From assembly GCA_025200525.1 (NCBI GenBank), contig CM045762.1:76071217-76135216 (forward strand): DNA of 64,000 nucleotides. Reading direction: 5' to 3'. The notes below the pieces were generated by a model. The model saw only the letters and a list, made by a program, of their open reading frames with translations, did not search any database and was not told the DNA's origin. The stretch comes from Camellia lanceoleosa. Taxonomy: Eukaryota > Streptophyta > Magnoliopsida > Ericales > Theaceae. The first letter of the stretch is position 1. Each line of letters starts with the position of its first letter. Below are positions 34,708-46,539 of the stretch, one piece after another. The position numbers and the translations under genes were made by a program.

Positions 34708-36771
34708 ATGGGTAAATATAGGTTTTTAGTAGAAACACCTGGTGGCTTGGCCGAATTCCAAAGGGAGTATAACATTCCTGACGACGTCCATCTTACTTTA
34801 GCCAAAAAAGATACCATACCATGGGGAAACCAAGGCTTTGTACCCTTTACCCTCCTGTCCATAATAGAGACCGGACTACGATTCCCTGTTCAACCCTTGC
34901 TTTGTGAATTCCTTAGGCAAACTAGAATATGCCCAACCCAGCTTTCCACAAACTCATACCGCATAATTAATGGTATAGCCGAACTAAACCGCCGAGCTGG
35001 CATTAACCTCGGTTTAACCAAACTCTTCCATCAATACTCCTTAGGATCAAAAGAAGATGGCTGGGTCTATTATCTAAGAATACAATGTCGGCATGAGAAA
35101 ATAATAAAGGACACACCGGATAAAGACTTAAATGATGATGATTTTTTCTAGGTATCTGGCAATTTTGAAGACCACCAAGCCTGGATCCTAGGCCGCAGTA
35201 TAAACTGGAATAAAGGAACCCCCGGTATAATTACTTCGGTTTCATTGCATGCTTTTGTTTTATTTCGGTTTCCTATTCCTGAATCGAGCTAACAGTTGTT
35301 TTCTTTATGCAGATTCAGCCCATCTTCAATCACTATACAGTTACCCCAATCTGAACACTCTCCGTGCCGCACTACGATATCCTGAAAGAAGTTGGGCCAA
35401 GCTGCTGAATTTTGAACCGACATACAGATACAGCAGCCGACGAAAAGCCAGAGTAACAGACTTTTTACTAGAAGCTTCCCTTGAACCGGACCCCAACTTG
35501 CCTCAAATCAACCTAGTCCCTCTGACTGCCGAAGAAGAGATGGCAAAGAGGAACAGAGTCAGGGCCCTCCTAACCGAAACAAACAGAGCCGAGGTACCAC
35601 TACCGAACCAGACTCAGGAAACCGTGGTGGCCCTACCATCTCAACAACCCTCCTCATCGCACCCCAGCAAGCGTGCTCGGACTACTCAAACCGAGCAATG
35701 CCTTGTTGATGAAGATGAAACCAATCTTCCACCAAGCTCTCCACCAAGTCTGTAACCGGAGCGCGCCAACCGTGCTAGCTCCTCTAAATGGACTCCAAAA
35801 ATGACTTTCCAAAACTGTGCTTTTTGTGATACTGACTCAGTGGTGGCTGACAAAGACCATATGCTAGCCTTCAATCTGGCTAAAAGTGTATGTCTGCCCC
35901 CTGATATGGAGCATCACAAGAACTTGACCAAGCTCAAGGCCATTTGGTCGGCAACAAAATCAATGATCCTGGTCAGTAGCTCCTCTTGTCTCTCTAATTT
36001 TTCCAACTTTTTGCTCGGTTTTGTCATTAGTTTTTTTTCATTCTTTTTCAGGCCATGCAAAAGAGTCAAATTGCACACAAGCGTGTATTGGAGCTTAGGA
36101 AGACAACAAGGCAGGCCATGGCTGAGGCTGAAGCCAAAACCACCGAACTAAAAGAGTCCCAACAGAAAACGGCCGAGCTAGAGGCCGAGGTAACCCGTCT
36201 GACCGGGCTAGTTATCTCGGCTAATGCTGACAAACAGAGGTCCTTGACCGTGATGAAGGACAAATACCTGCGTGAGCTAGCCAAGCTCGAAGGAAAGAAA
36301 GACGCAGAGATCGCCGAACTAAAAAAGAAGGCGGATGATGCCAACGTTGAAGGTTTCAAGGAGGGGGAGGACCTCTACATGCAACAGTGTGAGGCCGCTA
36401 AAGATTTGTTCTTCAAATGCATTTGGAGGGCAACTGTGGTGCAGCTCGGTTGTGAGCCTGAGACCGAGGTAAACAATCCTCCTCAGTACTTCATACTGAG
36501 CTCACTGGCGGAGTATGCTGTATCTGTTCAGCAACAGTTTCTTCAGGGTTCAAATGATGATGAAGACACCGAGCCCAATAATACCCCGGTTGTTAATGAA
36601 CCCGCCGATCAATCAGCTCGGTTGGAGCCAACGGTTGAAGACCTGACTGACAAGCTGCCGACTGATACCGTGCTTCCAGTAGACACCGAGCTCCCAACCG
36701 AGACCGCACTACCGTCTGAAACCAGTCTTCGGGTTGACATAGATGCTGATCTTGATGATCTGTTCAACTGA
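34708..36771 (+). pseudogene. Antisense extra ORF of the Tat element (PF04195-like plus coiled coil), three exons
   Basis: Exon model 34708-35224, 35313-35971 and 36052-36771. Both introns (88 and 80 bp) are GT...AG and keep frame exactly, giving about 631 codons with stops only at 35149 (TAG) and 35753 (TAA). Exon 1 carries the pattern GLRFPVQPLLCEFLR ... CPTQLSTNSYRIING, which resembles the plant 'putative gypsy type transposon' domain (PF04195). Exon 2 is basic and then Ser/Pro-rich. Exon 3 is Glu/Lys/Ala-rich with strong coiled-coil character (about 36090-36360) and an acidic Thr/Pro-rich tail. Tat elements are known to carry antisense ORFs after pol, of unknown function. The two stops look like single substitutions. 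Confidence 0.75.
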
Positions 36772-36997
36772 TTTTGTAATTTCTCTTCTTTTTTGGACTT
36801 GTAACCGGGCTGGGGGGCCCATTCTTTGTATTTGCTTTAAACTTTGCTAATGAAAATCTTCTATTGCTCTAACTGTTATCTCGGTTTGTTGCTCTTCTTG
36901 TACTTGCTTTCTTACTGTAGTTTGAATGAAATAGTGCATTCTCTTGTCGAGATAATTCATCCCGGTTTTAATCTTGTAATCAGACTGGCCATACCAG

Positions 36998-37190
36998 CCA
37001 ACCACTCTTTAGCCGATATCCCTACTTCGGCTGAAGAGTACTAAGAGTTGGTTTAATCCAGCCAACCATTCTTCAGCCAATATCCCTGCTTCGGCTGAAG
37101 AGTACTAAGAGTTGGTTTAATCCAGCCAACCACTCTTCAACCGATATCCTTGCTTCGGCTGAAGAGTACTTAAGAGTTGGTTTAATTCAG
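36998..37190. repeat. 64-bp tandem repeat, three copies
   Basis: Units begin ccaaccactctttagcc at 36998, 37062 and 37126 (next partial at 37191), each containing cttcggctgaagagtac. The array lies between the antisense ORF and pol. Confidence 0.9.
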
Positions 37191-37194
37191 CCAA

Positions 37195-37545
37195 CTTCTA
37201 AATTGATTTTTTCAGTCAACCTAGAATAAAATGTTTTGGTTATTCCGACCAAACGTCCTGCAGCCTGGATCCTTATCCTGAGCTTAGGAAGGGTGTTGGT
37301 TTAATCCAGCCAACCTCTAAGTTGGTTTTTCCAGCCAACCTAGAATAAAATGTTTGGTTATTCTGACCAAACGTCCTGCAGCCTGGATATTTATCCTGGG
37401 CTTAGGAAGGGTGTTGGTTTAATCCAGCCAACCTCTAAGTTGGTTTTTCTAGCCAACCTAGAGTAAAATGTTTGGTTATTCCTACCAAACGTCCTGCAGC
37501 CTGGATCCTTATCCTGAGCTTAGCAAGGGTGTTGGTTTTTCCGGC
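37195..37545. repeat. 118-bp tandem repeat, about three copies
   Basis: The landmark cgtcctgcagcctggat recurs at 37254, 37372 and 37490. The unit also holds ttggtttaatccagccaacc, shared with the 64-bp array, so both arrays derive from one seed. Arrays in this position are known in Ogre/Tat elements. Confidence 0.9.
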
Positions 37546-37667
37546 CAACTATGTTTACAATGTTCCTAACTCACTAAAACTATCTTTTACAGAAAATAAC
37601 TTATACTGAAAAGAATCTACTTGTTTTATTGAGAAAGGAAAAGGAACATTACATATGCTTGAAAAAG

Positions 37668-38914
37668 TTAAAAATAAAATAATCTGAGATTGGCAGTGTT
37701 CCATAGCCTGGGAATGGCTTTGCCGTCCTCATCTTCCAAATGGTATGCCCCTTTTTCCTACTAATCCAATCACTTTGTAAGGTTCTTCCCAATTGGGCCC
37801 TAACTTGCCATCTCCTGGTACTATGGTGTTTCCCATCACTTTGCGCAGCACCCAATCGCCGATCTTGAATTGTCTTGGATGCACTGTTTTGTTGTATTTC
37901 CTAGATAACTCTTGTTGGTATGAGGCAATGTAAACCAGTGCTCTTTCTCTTCTTTCTTCTGCAAGGTCGAGCTCCAATGCTATGGCTTCGCCATTTAAGT
38001 TTGGATCAAAATTTTCGCTTCGAATTATGGGGAGGCCAACTTCCAGTGGGATTACTGCTTCCATGCCGTAGGCTAAGGAGAATGGTGTTTCTCCTTTTGA
38101 TCGTCGAGGTGTGGTGCGGTAAGCCCATAAAACATGGGGAAGTTCCTTAGCCCACTTGCCTTTTGTCTTCTCTAACCTTTTCTTCAGTCCATCTAAGACA
38201 ACCTTGTTTGATGCTTCTGCTTGGCCATTTGCTTGAGGATATGCTGGTGTAGAATTGTAGAACTCGATCTTGTATTCTTCACAAAAGCCTCTAAAGATTC
38301 TGCCATCGAACTGAGTGTCGTTGTCTGATATTAGGGCTTTTGGTATGCCAAACTGAGTGATGATGTTCTGCCAGACGAACTTCTTCACGTCTTTTTCCTT
38401 GATTGATGCTAAGGCTTCTGCCTCCACCCACTTTATGAAGTAGTCGGTTGCTGCAAGAAAGAACTTCCTGTTGCCTGGTGCTGTTGGAAGTGGTCCTACT
38501 ATGTCCAAGCCCCATATTGCGAAAGGCCATGGGCTGGTTAAGGGTAGAAGTTCTCTGGCAGGTTGATGTATTTGGTGTGCGAACTTCTGACATTTCTCGC
38601 ACTTCTTTACGTACTTCTCTGAGTCTGCTTGCATGTAAGGCCACCAATATCCTTGCGAGATTGCTCTGTATGCTAGTGACCTTCCCCCTTGATGACTTCC
38701 GCACACGCCTTCGTGTATTTCGAATAAAAATGCTTCAACTTTATTGGGTGAACACACTTTAAATACGGTCCTGAGAATGACTTTTTGTACAATGCCATAG
38801 AAGGGGAGAGCCAAAATCGCTGTGACTTTGCTCTAATTCTGTTGGCTGCTTTCTTTTCTTCTGGTAAGGTGCCATCTTTTAAGAACAATATGATGGGATC
38901 CATCCAAGAGGGGC
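37668..38914 (-). pseudogene. Integrase region of gypsy pol
   Basis: Integrase joins element cDNA to host DNA. The N-terminal linker (WMDPIILFLKDGTLP) starts directly at the nested LTR's target-site duplication. A frameshift near 38756 separates it from the rest. Zinc-binding HHCC signature: IHEGVCGSH ... CEKCQKF. Catalytic DDE: WGLDIVGP, ISDNDTQF and NGQAEASNK. A second frameshift near 37752 leads to the C-terminal end (stop at 37668-37670). No chromodomain is seen, as expected for Tat. Confidence 0.9.
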
Positions 38915-38919
38915 CTAAC

Positions 38920-41900
38920 TGTATACGTCCCCGAACGTCCTAGGAGGGAAAATCCCGTTTTGTTCATTTGGGCTCACTACAGTTCAGAACTCAAAGTCAC
39001 GGTCCTATATCTAATCTCACAAAGTGCAATGCAAGACCGATGAATCATCAAAGAGTCCAAATCTGGCAAATCGTTTTTGAAAATAGATTTTTTGAAAGAA
39101 GTGCCAAACATGGACTGCTTTGCCAGATACAGAGTCGCCACCTAAATATTTTATTTTTGGGAAATTTAGGAAACCCTGACTCGTTGCCTAAGGCCACGTG
39201 TCCGTCATCACCAAAGTTGCCTTGACTCGGGAACTTGGGTACGATTGGGGAAGGTCACTGCCGTGAGCACTTCGCCGCCCGATCAAAGATCGGCCTCTAC
39301 TAACCATGATATCGAGTTTTGAAAACATTATGTGCTCTTATTCCGGTTATTAGCCTAGATTTACTATGTGATGTGCACAGCATACAAGTATAGACTGGAT
39401 CGTTTGAGTTGGAACAAAACATTTCATGTTTGTTTTGAAAACGGTTTGCTACTCGCAAGTAGGCTAAAATGTGGATTTGCCACACTCAGGTGGGCTTAGA
39501 AAACAAGATGATTTGCCACTATCTAGTGGGCTTAAAACTCACAATCAATGAATTGTTCCAATCCAAATAACCCAACCTTCACCCACAGGCATTCAGGCAG
39601 GTATATCACATAAGCATATAGCCTCATGGTAAGCATGCTATCATGGCAGTCACTCACACACATGCCGGGATGCTAAAGCATAAACACTTACCGAGTACTC
39701 CAAGCCAAAATAGAAGCTATGTTAGAAATCCATGCATGATCCTAACTATACAGAAATGCCTAATGCAACACATGCAAAAATGCAACTATAATAGGCTCGG
39801 CTATTCTAAGATGGCATGTGATGATGCTACAGCTAACTCGTATTCAACTCAGAATTGAAATACAATGCAATTAGTATGATGCGCCGAGCCTGGTGCATGC
39901 AAGACAGATGAATGGATGCAAATATGCGAGCATAAGTATGCTAATTGAAACATGCCCTAATCTAACCATCATAAGCTGGTAAATAAAAGGGAGAAAGACG
40001 TGGGGTTGAAAGACATACATCACACACACGCACACTTATTACAATTTTTCCCTCGCTCAGAGGGTCCGAATAAATAATACAGTCCAAATAAATACAAAAC
40101 CCTAATTAATTAACAAATTAATCTAGGAAAGCAAGTAAATTAGCATGCAAGCTATGGACCGCCTCAGCTCTGTTCCGAATGATGAATGATGCATGCTTGA
40201 GTTGCCTGGCGCGGAAATCCATTGCGATGCCCCGATTCGCCTCTGTTTACACTTAATCCCGGAATGCTGTGCGAAGCTCCAGAAGGCCGTTGATTTCTGA
40301 TTTGCTGCAACAGAGAGCGACAAAGGGTCATGGCAAAGTATTTTCACATATGTATGCATGACTACTCTTTAGGGAGTGTAGTCCTCGATCCTCGTGCCAC
40401 CAATCACACATCTCGATGCATGATGGCCGAGGAGTCGAATTGCACGACTCAATGTGAAATGAATGCACATAAAAACACAACGAGACCTAAACTCCATCAT
40501 GGGTAATTCGGAGTGTCGGCGACCGGGAATTGAGACACGTTCCGTCACTCGGAATACGAAACGTCCCTTGTTTTCCGTGCTTGGGCTAACTCCTATCCCA
40601 AACACAATGCAAATGAGATGGCATACACAATGCGACTAACATACAACCTAGCATACGCAATGCTATGAAATGGCATAGACAATGCTCGATGTAACATGGC
40701 ATACACAATGCTCTAACATACAACCTAGCATACGCAATGCTATGGACTGAAATGGCATACACAATGCACGATGGACTTACACCAACATGAGTGGACCTCA
40801 GCCACACTCACATCAGTGGCCATGAGATGAAAATTAGACAATCGAAAAGCGTACACACATGCACGAATACCTAAGACCGAACCTAAGGCATGAAATGCTA
40901 CTTTACCAAAGCATGGCAAGGGATGAAAGATGGCATACAAACATGTAATTTCCAGCACTAAAACACGATGCTAAATGGTCCTGAATCATGGAAATATGGC
41001 ACTCAATGCATGGAATAAGCCCCGAAACTCAAAGCTAGGCACATGTATTGAACTATAACTATGCAAAGCAAGCATTATTTGACTATGAAGCACAAAGACA
41101 GAGCCAAGGCAGTCCCAAAACATGCACATTACTAGTTTAAAGCATGGCCAAAAAATGCTAACATGACGGACTAAAATAGCATGCAACATTGGCTAGTAAG
41201 TATGGGTTGTATTACAACTATATGATGCGCATGAGATCTCATCAAACCAGCCAAAAACAGTGAACAAAATATGTCAAAATATGCCCAAATAACCACTGAA
41301 ATGCAGCCAATGCATACAAAAATGATGAGCTCCTTTGGAGGGCTATGCAAGAGGTTACTCAACACATACAAGATAGACACTTAGCATGGCAAAACCAACT
41401 CTAGAAATGGATTATGACAGCCCTAAAACTCACCAAATAGGCCCTAGAATTGGTCTAAGAAACATGAAAATGGAAGGCCCTTTGAAAGGCCTTGAATAGG
41501 ATTGTTCTATACATGCATCATAGACATAAAATATGACCAAAGGGGCACCGGAAAGAGTCAAGGAAGACCTTAAAATCCACAAAATGAGGCCTGAAACATG
41601 ACTTCACTGCATGCAAAATAGAGTCCCTTTGGAAGGCCAACAATGCTAGTAAAGAGAATGAGGGGTGAGAGGGTCACCCCTCTATGATTTTGAAGCTCAA
41701 GGACACATCTAAGCCACTGAAAATCCGCTGGATTTCAGTGGCTAAAAGGCCAAATCAAGGCCAATGCAAGTACTCACATGTATAGCTCAAAACATGAAGA
41801 AATAAAGTATAAAAGGGGGGGAGATGACCCCAAACAGAGAAGTGACCTTAAGTAAACATGTTTATAAGCTCAAAAGGAAACTTTTTCTAGTTTATGACAA

Positions 41901-43460
41901 ATCTCGAAAATGCTCATAAGTAGGACTAAGATATGATGCAAAATAGGCCTACAAAGAGGGATGAAGCATACAAGGATGTAGGAGACCTCAAAAAGAAAAG
42001 TGTCCTTATACAATCTTCAAGAGGAGCTCAAAATATGACACTTTTCAGTTCATGACAAAGTCCATAAATGCTTGCAAATAAGGCTAACCAATGGAGAAAA
42101 AAAATGCAAGTTTAAGGGAAATAGGTACTTACCCTTGAAGAGCAGCAAGGCAGGAGCTTTTGGACCAAGTTGGTGAACCTTCAACCCTTGCAAATCAGTC
42201 CCAAAGTGCTGGAATGGATGATGGAGGTGGTGGGCTAAGGGTTGTAGTGTAAAATGGCCAAGAATATTAGGGTTTGGAGGCTTGAAGTATAGAGATAGAG
42301 GGAGTTGTATGTATGCTCCAGCCAAAACTTTCTAACCCTTGCAAATGGAGGTGGAAGGTGTATTTTATAGAGGGAGAGAGGTGAGGCTTCTTGGAGAAGC
42401 CATGAGAGGGGGTCAAAGCTTCTAAAAGAAGCTTGACCAAAAGGGTCAAGCTTCTTGAGGAAGCTAAACCAAAAGGGTCAAGCTTCCTCAAGAAGCTTGA
42501 CCAAAGGGTCAAACTTCCTTTGGAAACTAAGCAAAGGGTGCAAAACCACCTTTAAAAGGATCAAAACAAGGACAAAACCCTCGGACAAAGGGTCAGGTGC
42601 AAAACAGCTGGCACAGCTGGAATGCACTCAAAGAGACAAGACTGGCCGACCAGGTTCAAAAGGCCAAGGTGGCCGGCCGGCCACCTCCCCTGGTCGGCCG
42701 ACTAGAGGTCAAAAGGTTCAAGAAGAATTACTGGTCGGCCACCCCAGAAAGGTGGCCTCCCAGATGAGTGTAACACAGCTGTGTAGAGAAAAGCCAGAAA
42801 AAGTGGTCCAGGAGAGAGAAAAACCAACTTTCTGTCAGAAAAATCAGCTTTAGGAGAGAGAAAATGAGAAAACTGGTTTTTCAAGGGAAAAGGTGGCCTC
42901 TCACCATCCTACCATCTTCCTAGCAATGAAAATAGGGTCCATACAAAAAATGAACCCTAACCGATGCAAAACGAGGGTTCGGGGGCCAAAACGCGCGGTC
43001 CGAGGCCCCAAAAATAGACTGTTAAGCACCGGAGGTGGCGTATGACCACGAAGGTAGTCTCCCGGGCCACAGTGTCCCTCTAAGGAGAGGAAACAAGGTG
43101 TGTGCCAAAAACCAGAGCAAACAGAGGTAATTAGGCGGTCCCGAACTGCGGCGCACGGCCGACGGCTCCGAAAACCGAAAACTAGTCTCCAAACGGGAAA
43201 AATGGCCTACGACCACGAAACGTAGCCTACGGCCATTGAGAGATGGTCTACGAGACCTCTCTCTCCCTTCGGGAAGAGAAAACAGAGAAAACAAGACCTG
43301 GTTCGCAAACTGAGGCAAAGCACAAAAGAGTCCCGAAGTCTAGAGGCAAGGCTCGCAGCTGAGACTTTGAAACCCCAGAACGAGCACAATATGCACTATC
43401 ACCGAGCGCTCAATCGGTGACGTCTGAGTCTTAAGGTCGGTCAAAAATGGGGTGTCTACA
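38920..43460. mobile_element. Giant solo LTR (4.5 kb) nested in the gypsy pol
   Basis: Plus-strand ends are TGTATACGTCC and GGGTGTCTACA. On the minus strand it starts TGTAGACACCCC and ends GGACGTATACA. The perfect 5-bp duplication ctaac flanks it (38915-38919 and 43461-43465). No second LTR and no gag/pol signature were found inside, so the whole segment is one LTR. Removing it with one duplication puts RNase H and integrase back in the same frame. The part at 38930-39290 is clearly related to 55400-55720 on the other strand. The interior is rich in gcatacacaatgc-like motifs (40620-40770) and in a ggccggcc/tcggccgac cluster (42640-42715). LTRs this long are known in Ogre-like Tat elements. 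Confidence 0.85.
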
Positions 43461-43465
43461 CTAAC

Positions 43466-43956
43466 TCGGCGCAACATACCTCTTCTGCTTCGGGGTTTTC
43501 AATGCTTAGTCTAGGTAGGTAGTCGATCAGTAATGGATGAGGGATGGAAGTATCTGCCATTGAAGCAAAGCCTGCTAATTCATCTGCTCTGCTATTTTCT
43601 TCTCTGCCGATCTGTTCTATCCGCACCACATCAAATTTCTTGATTTCTGTTCTGACCAACTCCTGGTACTTAGCCACCCTGTCATCCTTTGCTTCGTAGT
43701 CGCCTGAAATTTGATTTACCACCAGCTGTGAGTCGCTGTAAACCATTAGTTCGATGGCCTTCATGTAGAATGCTAATTTGAGGCCTGCAAGAAGCGCTTC
43801 ATACTCTGCTTCGTTGTTTGATGCTGGGAAGCCAAGGTTGACTGCTTGCTCCACTACTAGGCCGTCTGGAGAGATGAGGACTATACCCAACCCTGCTCTG
43901 TGCCGGTTGGATGCTCCATCCACGAAGAGCTTCCACATCTCTCCAACGAACAACTT
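43466..43956 (-). pseudogene. Second (archaeal-type) RNase H domain of Tat pol
   Basis: [10 protein letters not shown] near the start, [13 protein letters not shown] in the middle and [13 protein letters not shown] near the end are signatures of the RVT_3/archaeal-type RNase H found after the ordinary RNase H in Tat elements. The domain is intact apart from a TAG (43957-43959) just upstream. Its C-terminal end is cut by the nested LTR after codons for CCAEL. Confidence 0.85.
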
Positions 43957-45486
43957 CTAGCAAGTGGAGGGATCAGATGATGCCTTGGGGTCAAGGACGT
44001 CGCTGGTGTCTTCTTCAGGGTCCATGCTTGCTGTCTGCCCCTTGTTATCTGATTGGACCAAGTCTTTATTTGTTGGTGAGTCTTGGCTTGGTGTAGTATG
44101 GTTTTCTTCTTCCTCCCTTACTTCACTCTGGTCTGCCTTGGGACCTAACTGGGTAACCTGTACCAGGGGTTGCGTTATTCCGATGTCAATTTCCATTCCT
44201 AGTTCGGTTGTTTCAGTCTGGTCAACTGGGCAGATATGATGACTTCCTGGGGTGAATTCTGCGACAAAGTCTGCCAAAGCCTGAGCCTTTATCGCGGTTC
44301 TGGGTTGGAACTTGATGTCATATTGTCCCAACTTTACTGCCCACTTCAAAATTCGTCCAGAAAAGTTTGCCCTCTCAAACAGGGCTTTTAATGGGAAAGC
44401 TGTGAGGATGACTATGGTGTGGGCGTGAAAGTAGTGCGACAACTTCCTTGAGACCATCATCAAGGCCAATGCTAGTTTTTCCAGTGGGAGGTATCTTGTT
44501 TCGGCACCCAGCAATGTCTTGCTGACATAAAAGATGGGCAGATGTTGGATTCCTTCCGTACGGACCAACACTGCGCTAATTGCGTGCTGTGAGACCGCTA
44601 AGTACAGGAAGAGTTCTTTTCCAGGTATTGGGATGACAAGCAGTGGTGGGGAAGACATGTATTCTTTTAGGCTTTCCAGAGCGCGGTCGCATTCTTCGTC
44701 CCACTCAAACTTGGCTTTTAGTGCTTGAAAAAATGGTTGTAGTCTGTCTGACGACCGGCTAATGAATCGGTTGAGTGCAGCTGCCATACTGGTGAGATGC
44801 TGCACTTCTTTTACTGAGTTAGGCCTCTCCAGATCCTGAATAGCTTTGATCTGGGAGTGGTCTGCCTCTATACCCCGGTTGGTTACCAGGAAGCCTAGGA
44901 ATTTGCCAGATCCTATACCGAATGCGCACTTAGATGCATTAAGGCGTAACTTGTGCCTCTTCAGAATTTGGAACATCTCACCTAGGTCCTTTAGATGGTC
45001 GTTCTCATCCTTGCTCTTGACCACCATGTCGTCGATGTAAGCCTCCATTGTTTTGCCTAACAATGGCTCAAACATCTTGGTGACCATTCTCTGGAATGTT
45101 GCCCCTGCGTTCTTTAGGCCAAAGGGCATGACCTTGTAGCAATACAATCCTCTTGGAGTTGTAAAGGACGTGACCTCCTGGTCTGGTTCGTATATGGCGA
45201 TCTTATGGTAGCCTCTGTACGCATCAAGAAAGCTAAGTCGGTTGTGCCCCGCTGTTAGGTCTACCAGTTGATCTATCCGTGGTAGGGGGAAGCTTTCCTT
45301 TGGGCATGCTTTGTTAACTGTCTTGTGGTTGACGCAGACACGCCATTTGCCATTCTTCTTTGGCACCACGACTGTGTTGGAGATCCATCTGGGGTAGTGT
45401 ACCTCTCTGATAGCTCCTGCTTCTAGTAGATTTTCCACTTCTTCCGCTATTATCTTGGCATGGTGGAGTGCCGATCTGCGTGTGCG
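43957..45486 (-). pseudogene. Reverse transcriptase and RNase H of gypsy pol
   Basis: RNA-dependent DNA polymerase that copies element RNA. RT motifs in order: [38 protein letters not shown] and the active site AYIDDMVV (about 45020). These are followed by the connection region and a degenerate ordinary RNase H ([10 protein letters not shown] to [10 protein letters not shown]). The region is open from 45484 to the TAG at 43957. A TAA at 45487 separates it from protease in the same frame. Confidence 0.92.
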
Positions 45487-46539
45487 CTAAATGATTGGTC
45501 TGGTGGATGGGTGGACATTGAGTCGGTGACAGATGAAGTTGGGATCAATGCCTGGCATGTCGTATGGTGTCCAGGCGAACACTTCGATGTTAGAGGTCAA
45601 AAATTCCAAGACCTCTAATCTCTCAATGTTGGACAACGATGAACTGAGCAAAAAGAACTTATCTGGGTTCTTTTCATCTATTCTCACCTCTACCAAGTCT
45701 TCCACCGCTTTTTGATCAGCTGCTTTGCCAACATCTGCGAACAGTTCATTACTCTCAGGTTCTTCCACCGAATGCACATATCCTTTAGCAGCGCGGCTGC
45801 CATTAACCGTAACAAAGCATTGCTTGGACATGATTTGGTCTCCAAAGACCTCTTCAATTACCCTGGCATCGTTAGGGAATCGCATTACTTGATGGTAGGA
45901 TGATGCTACCGATCGCATGGCATGCAGCCATGTTCTTCCCAAAATTATGTTGTAAGTGGAAGGGACTTTCAACACCCAGAACTCCATTTGTTTTGTCACG
46001 CTTCCTGCTCTGACTGGTAGGATTATTTTGCCGACTGGCCATTCTGGCATTGAGTTGAATCCAATCAGGGGAGATACGGCAGGTGCCAAGTCTTTGTCTT
46101 GTAGCTTCAATTGTTTGAATGTTTTGTAATACATTATCTCACATGAACTACCCTGGTCAATCAAAATCCGCTTGACGTCAAAATCCTTGACTCGGAGAGT
46201 GACAACCAGGGCATCATTGTGAGGACAATATATCCTCGCCAAGTCTCTATCCAAAAAAGACATGATGTTCATGGCCTCCGTCTTCCCCTTTTTGATGGTA
46301 GGTTGTGCACTTAGTACCTCCCTTAAATGCTCAACCTTCTTAATTGATCCTTTGAGCTCGCATACACGCTCAGGTTCGAAGATTCCATGTATCATATTGA
46401 TTACGCCTTGAGGTGGGGCGTCGATTGGCATCCCGTTGGGGTTATTATGGTCCTGGGGGGCTGGTTGCGTTCCTCCTTCAATATATTTATCCAGGTGACC
46501 TGCTGCCACCAACTCCTCCAGGTGCTGTCTCAATGGCAT
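45487..46539 (-). pseudogene. Protease region of gypsy gag-pol
   Basis: Retropepsin-like domain with active site LIDQGSSCEIMY (about 46140-46170) and the later ILGRTWLHAM (about 45910). It processes the polyprotein. The segment shares the frame of gag upstream and RT downstream, bounded by stops at 46582 and 45487. Confidence 0.85.

Noticed and set aside
37920..38762. Plus-strand frames opposite integrase
   Set aside because: Antisense shadows of the integrase coding region.
42050..43389. Several 60-130 codon frames
   Set aside because: All lie inside the giant solo LTR, overlap on both strands and show no motif.
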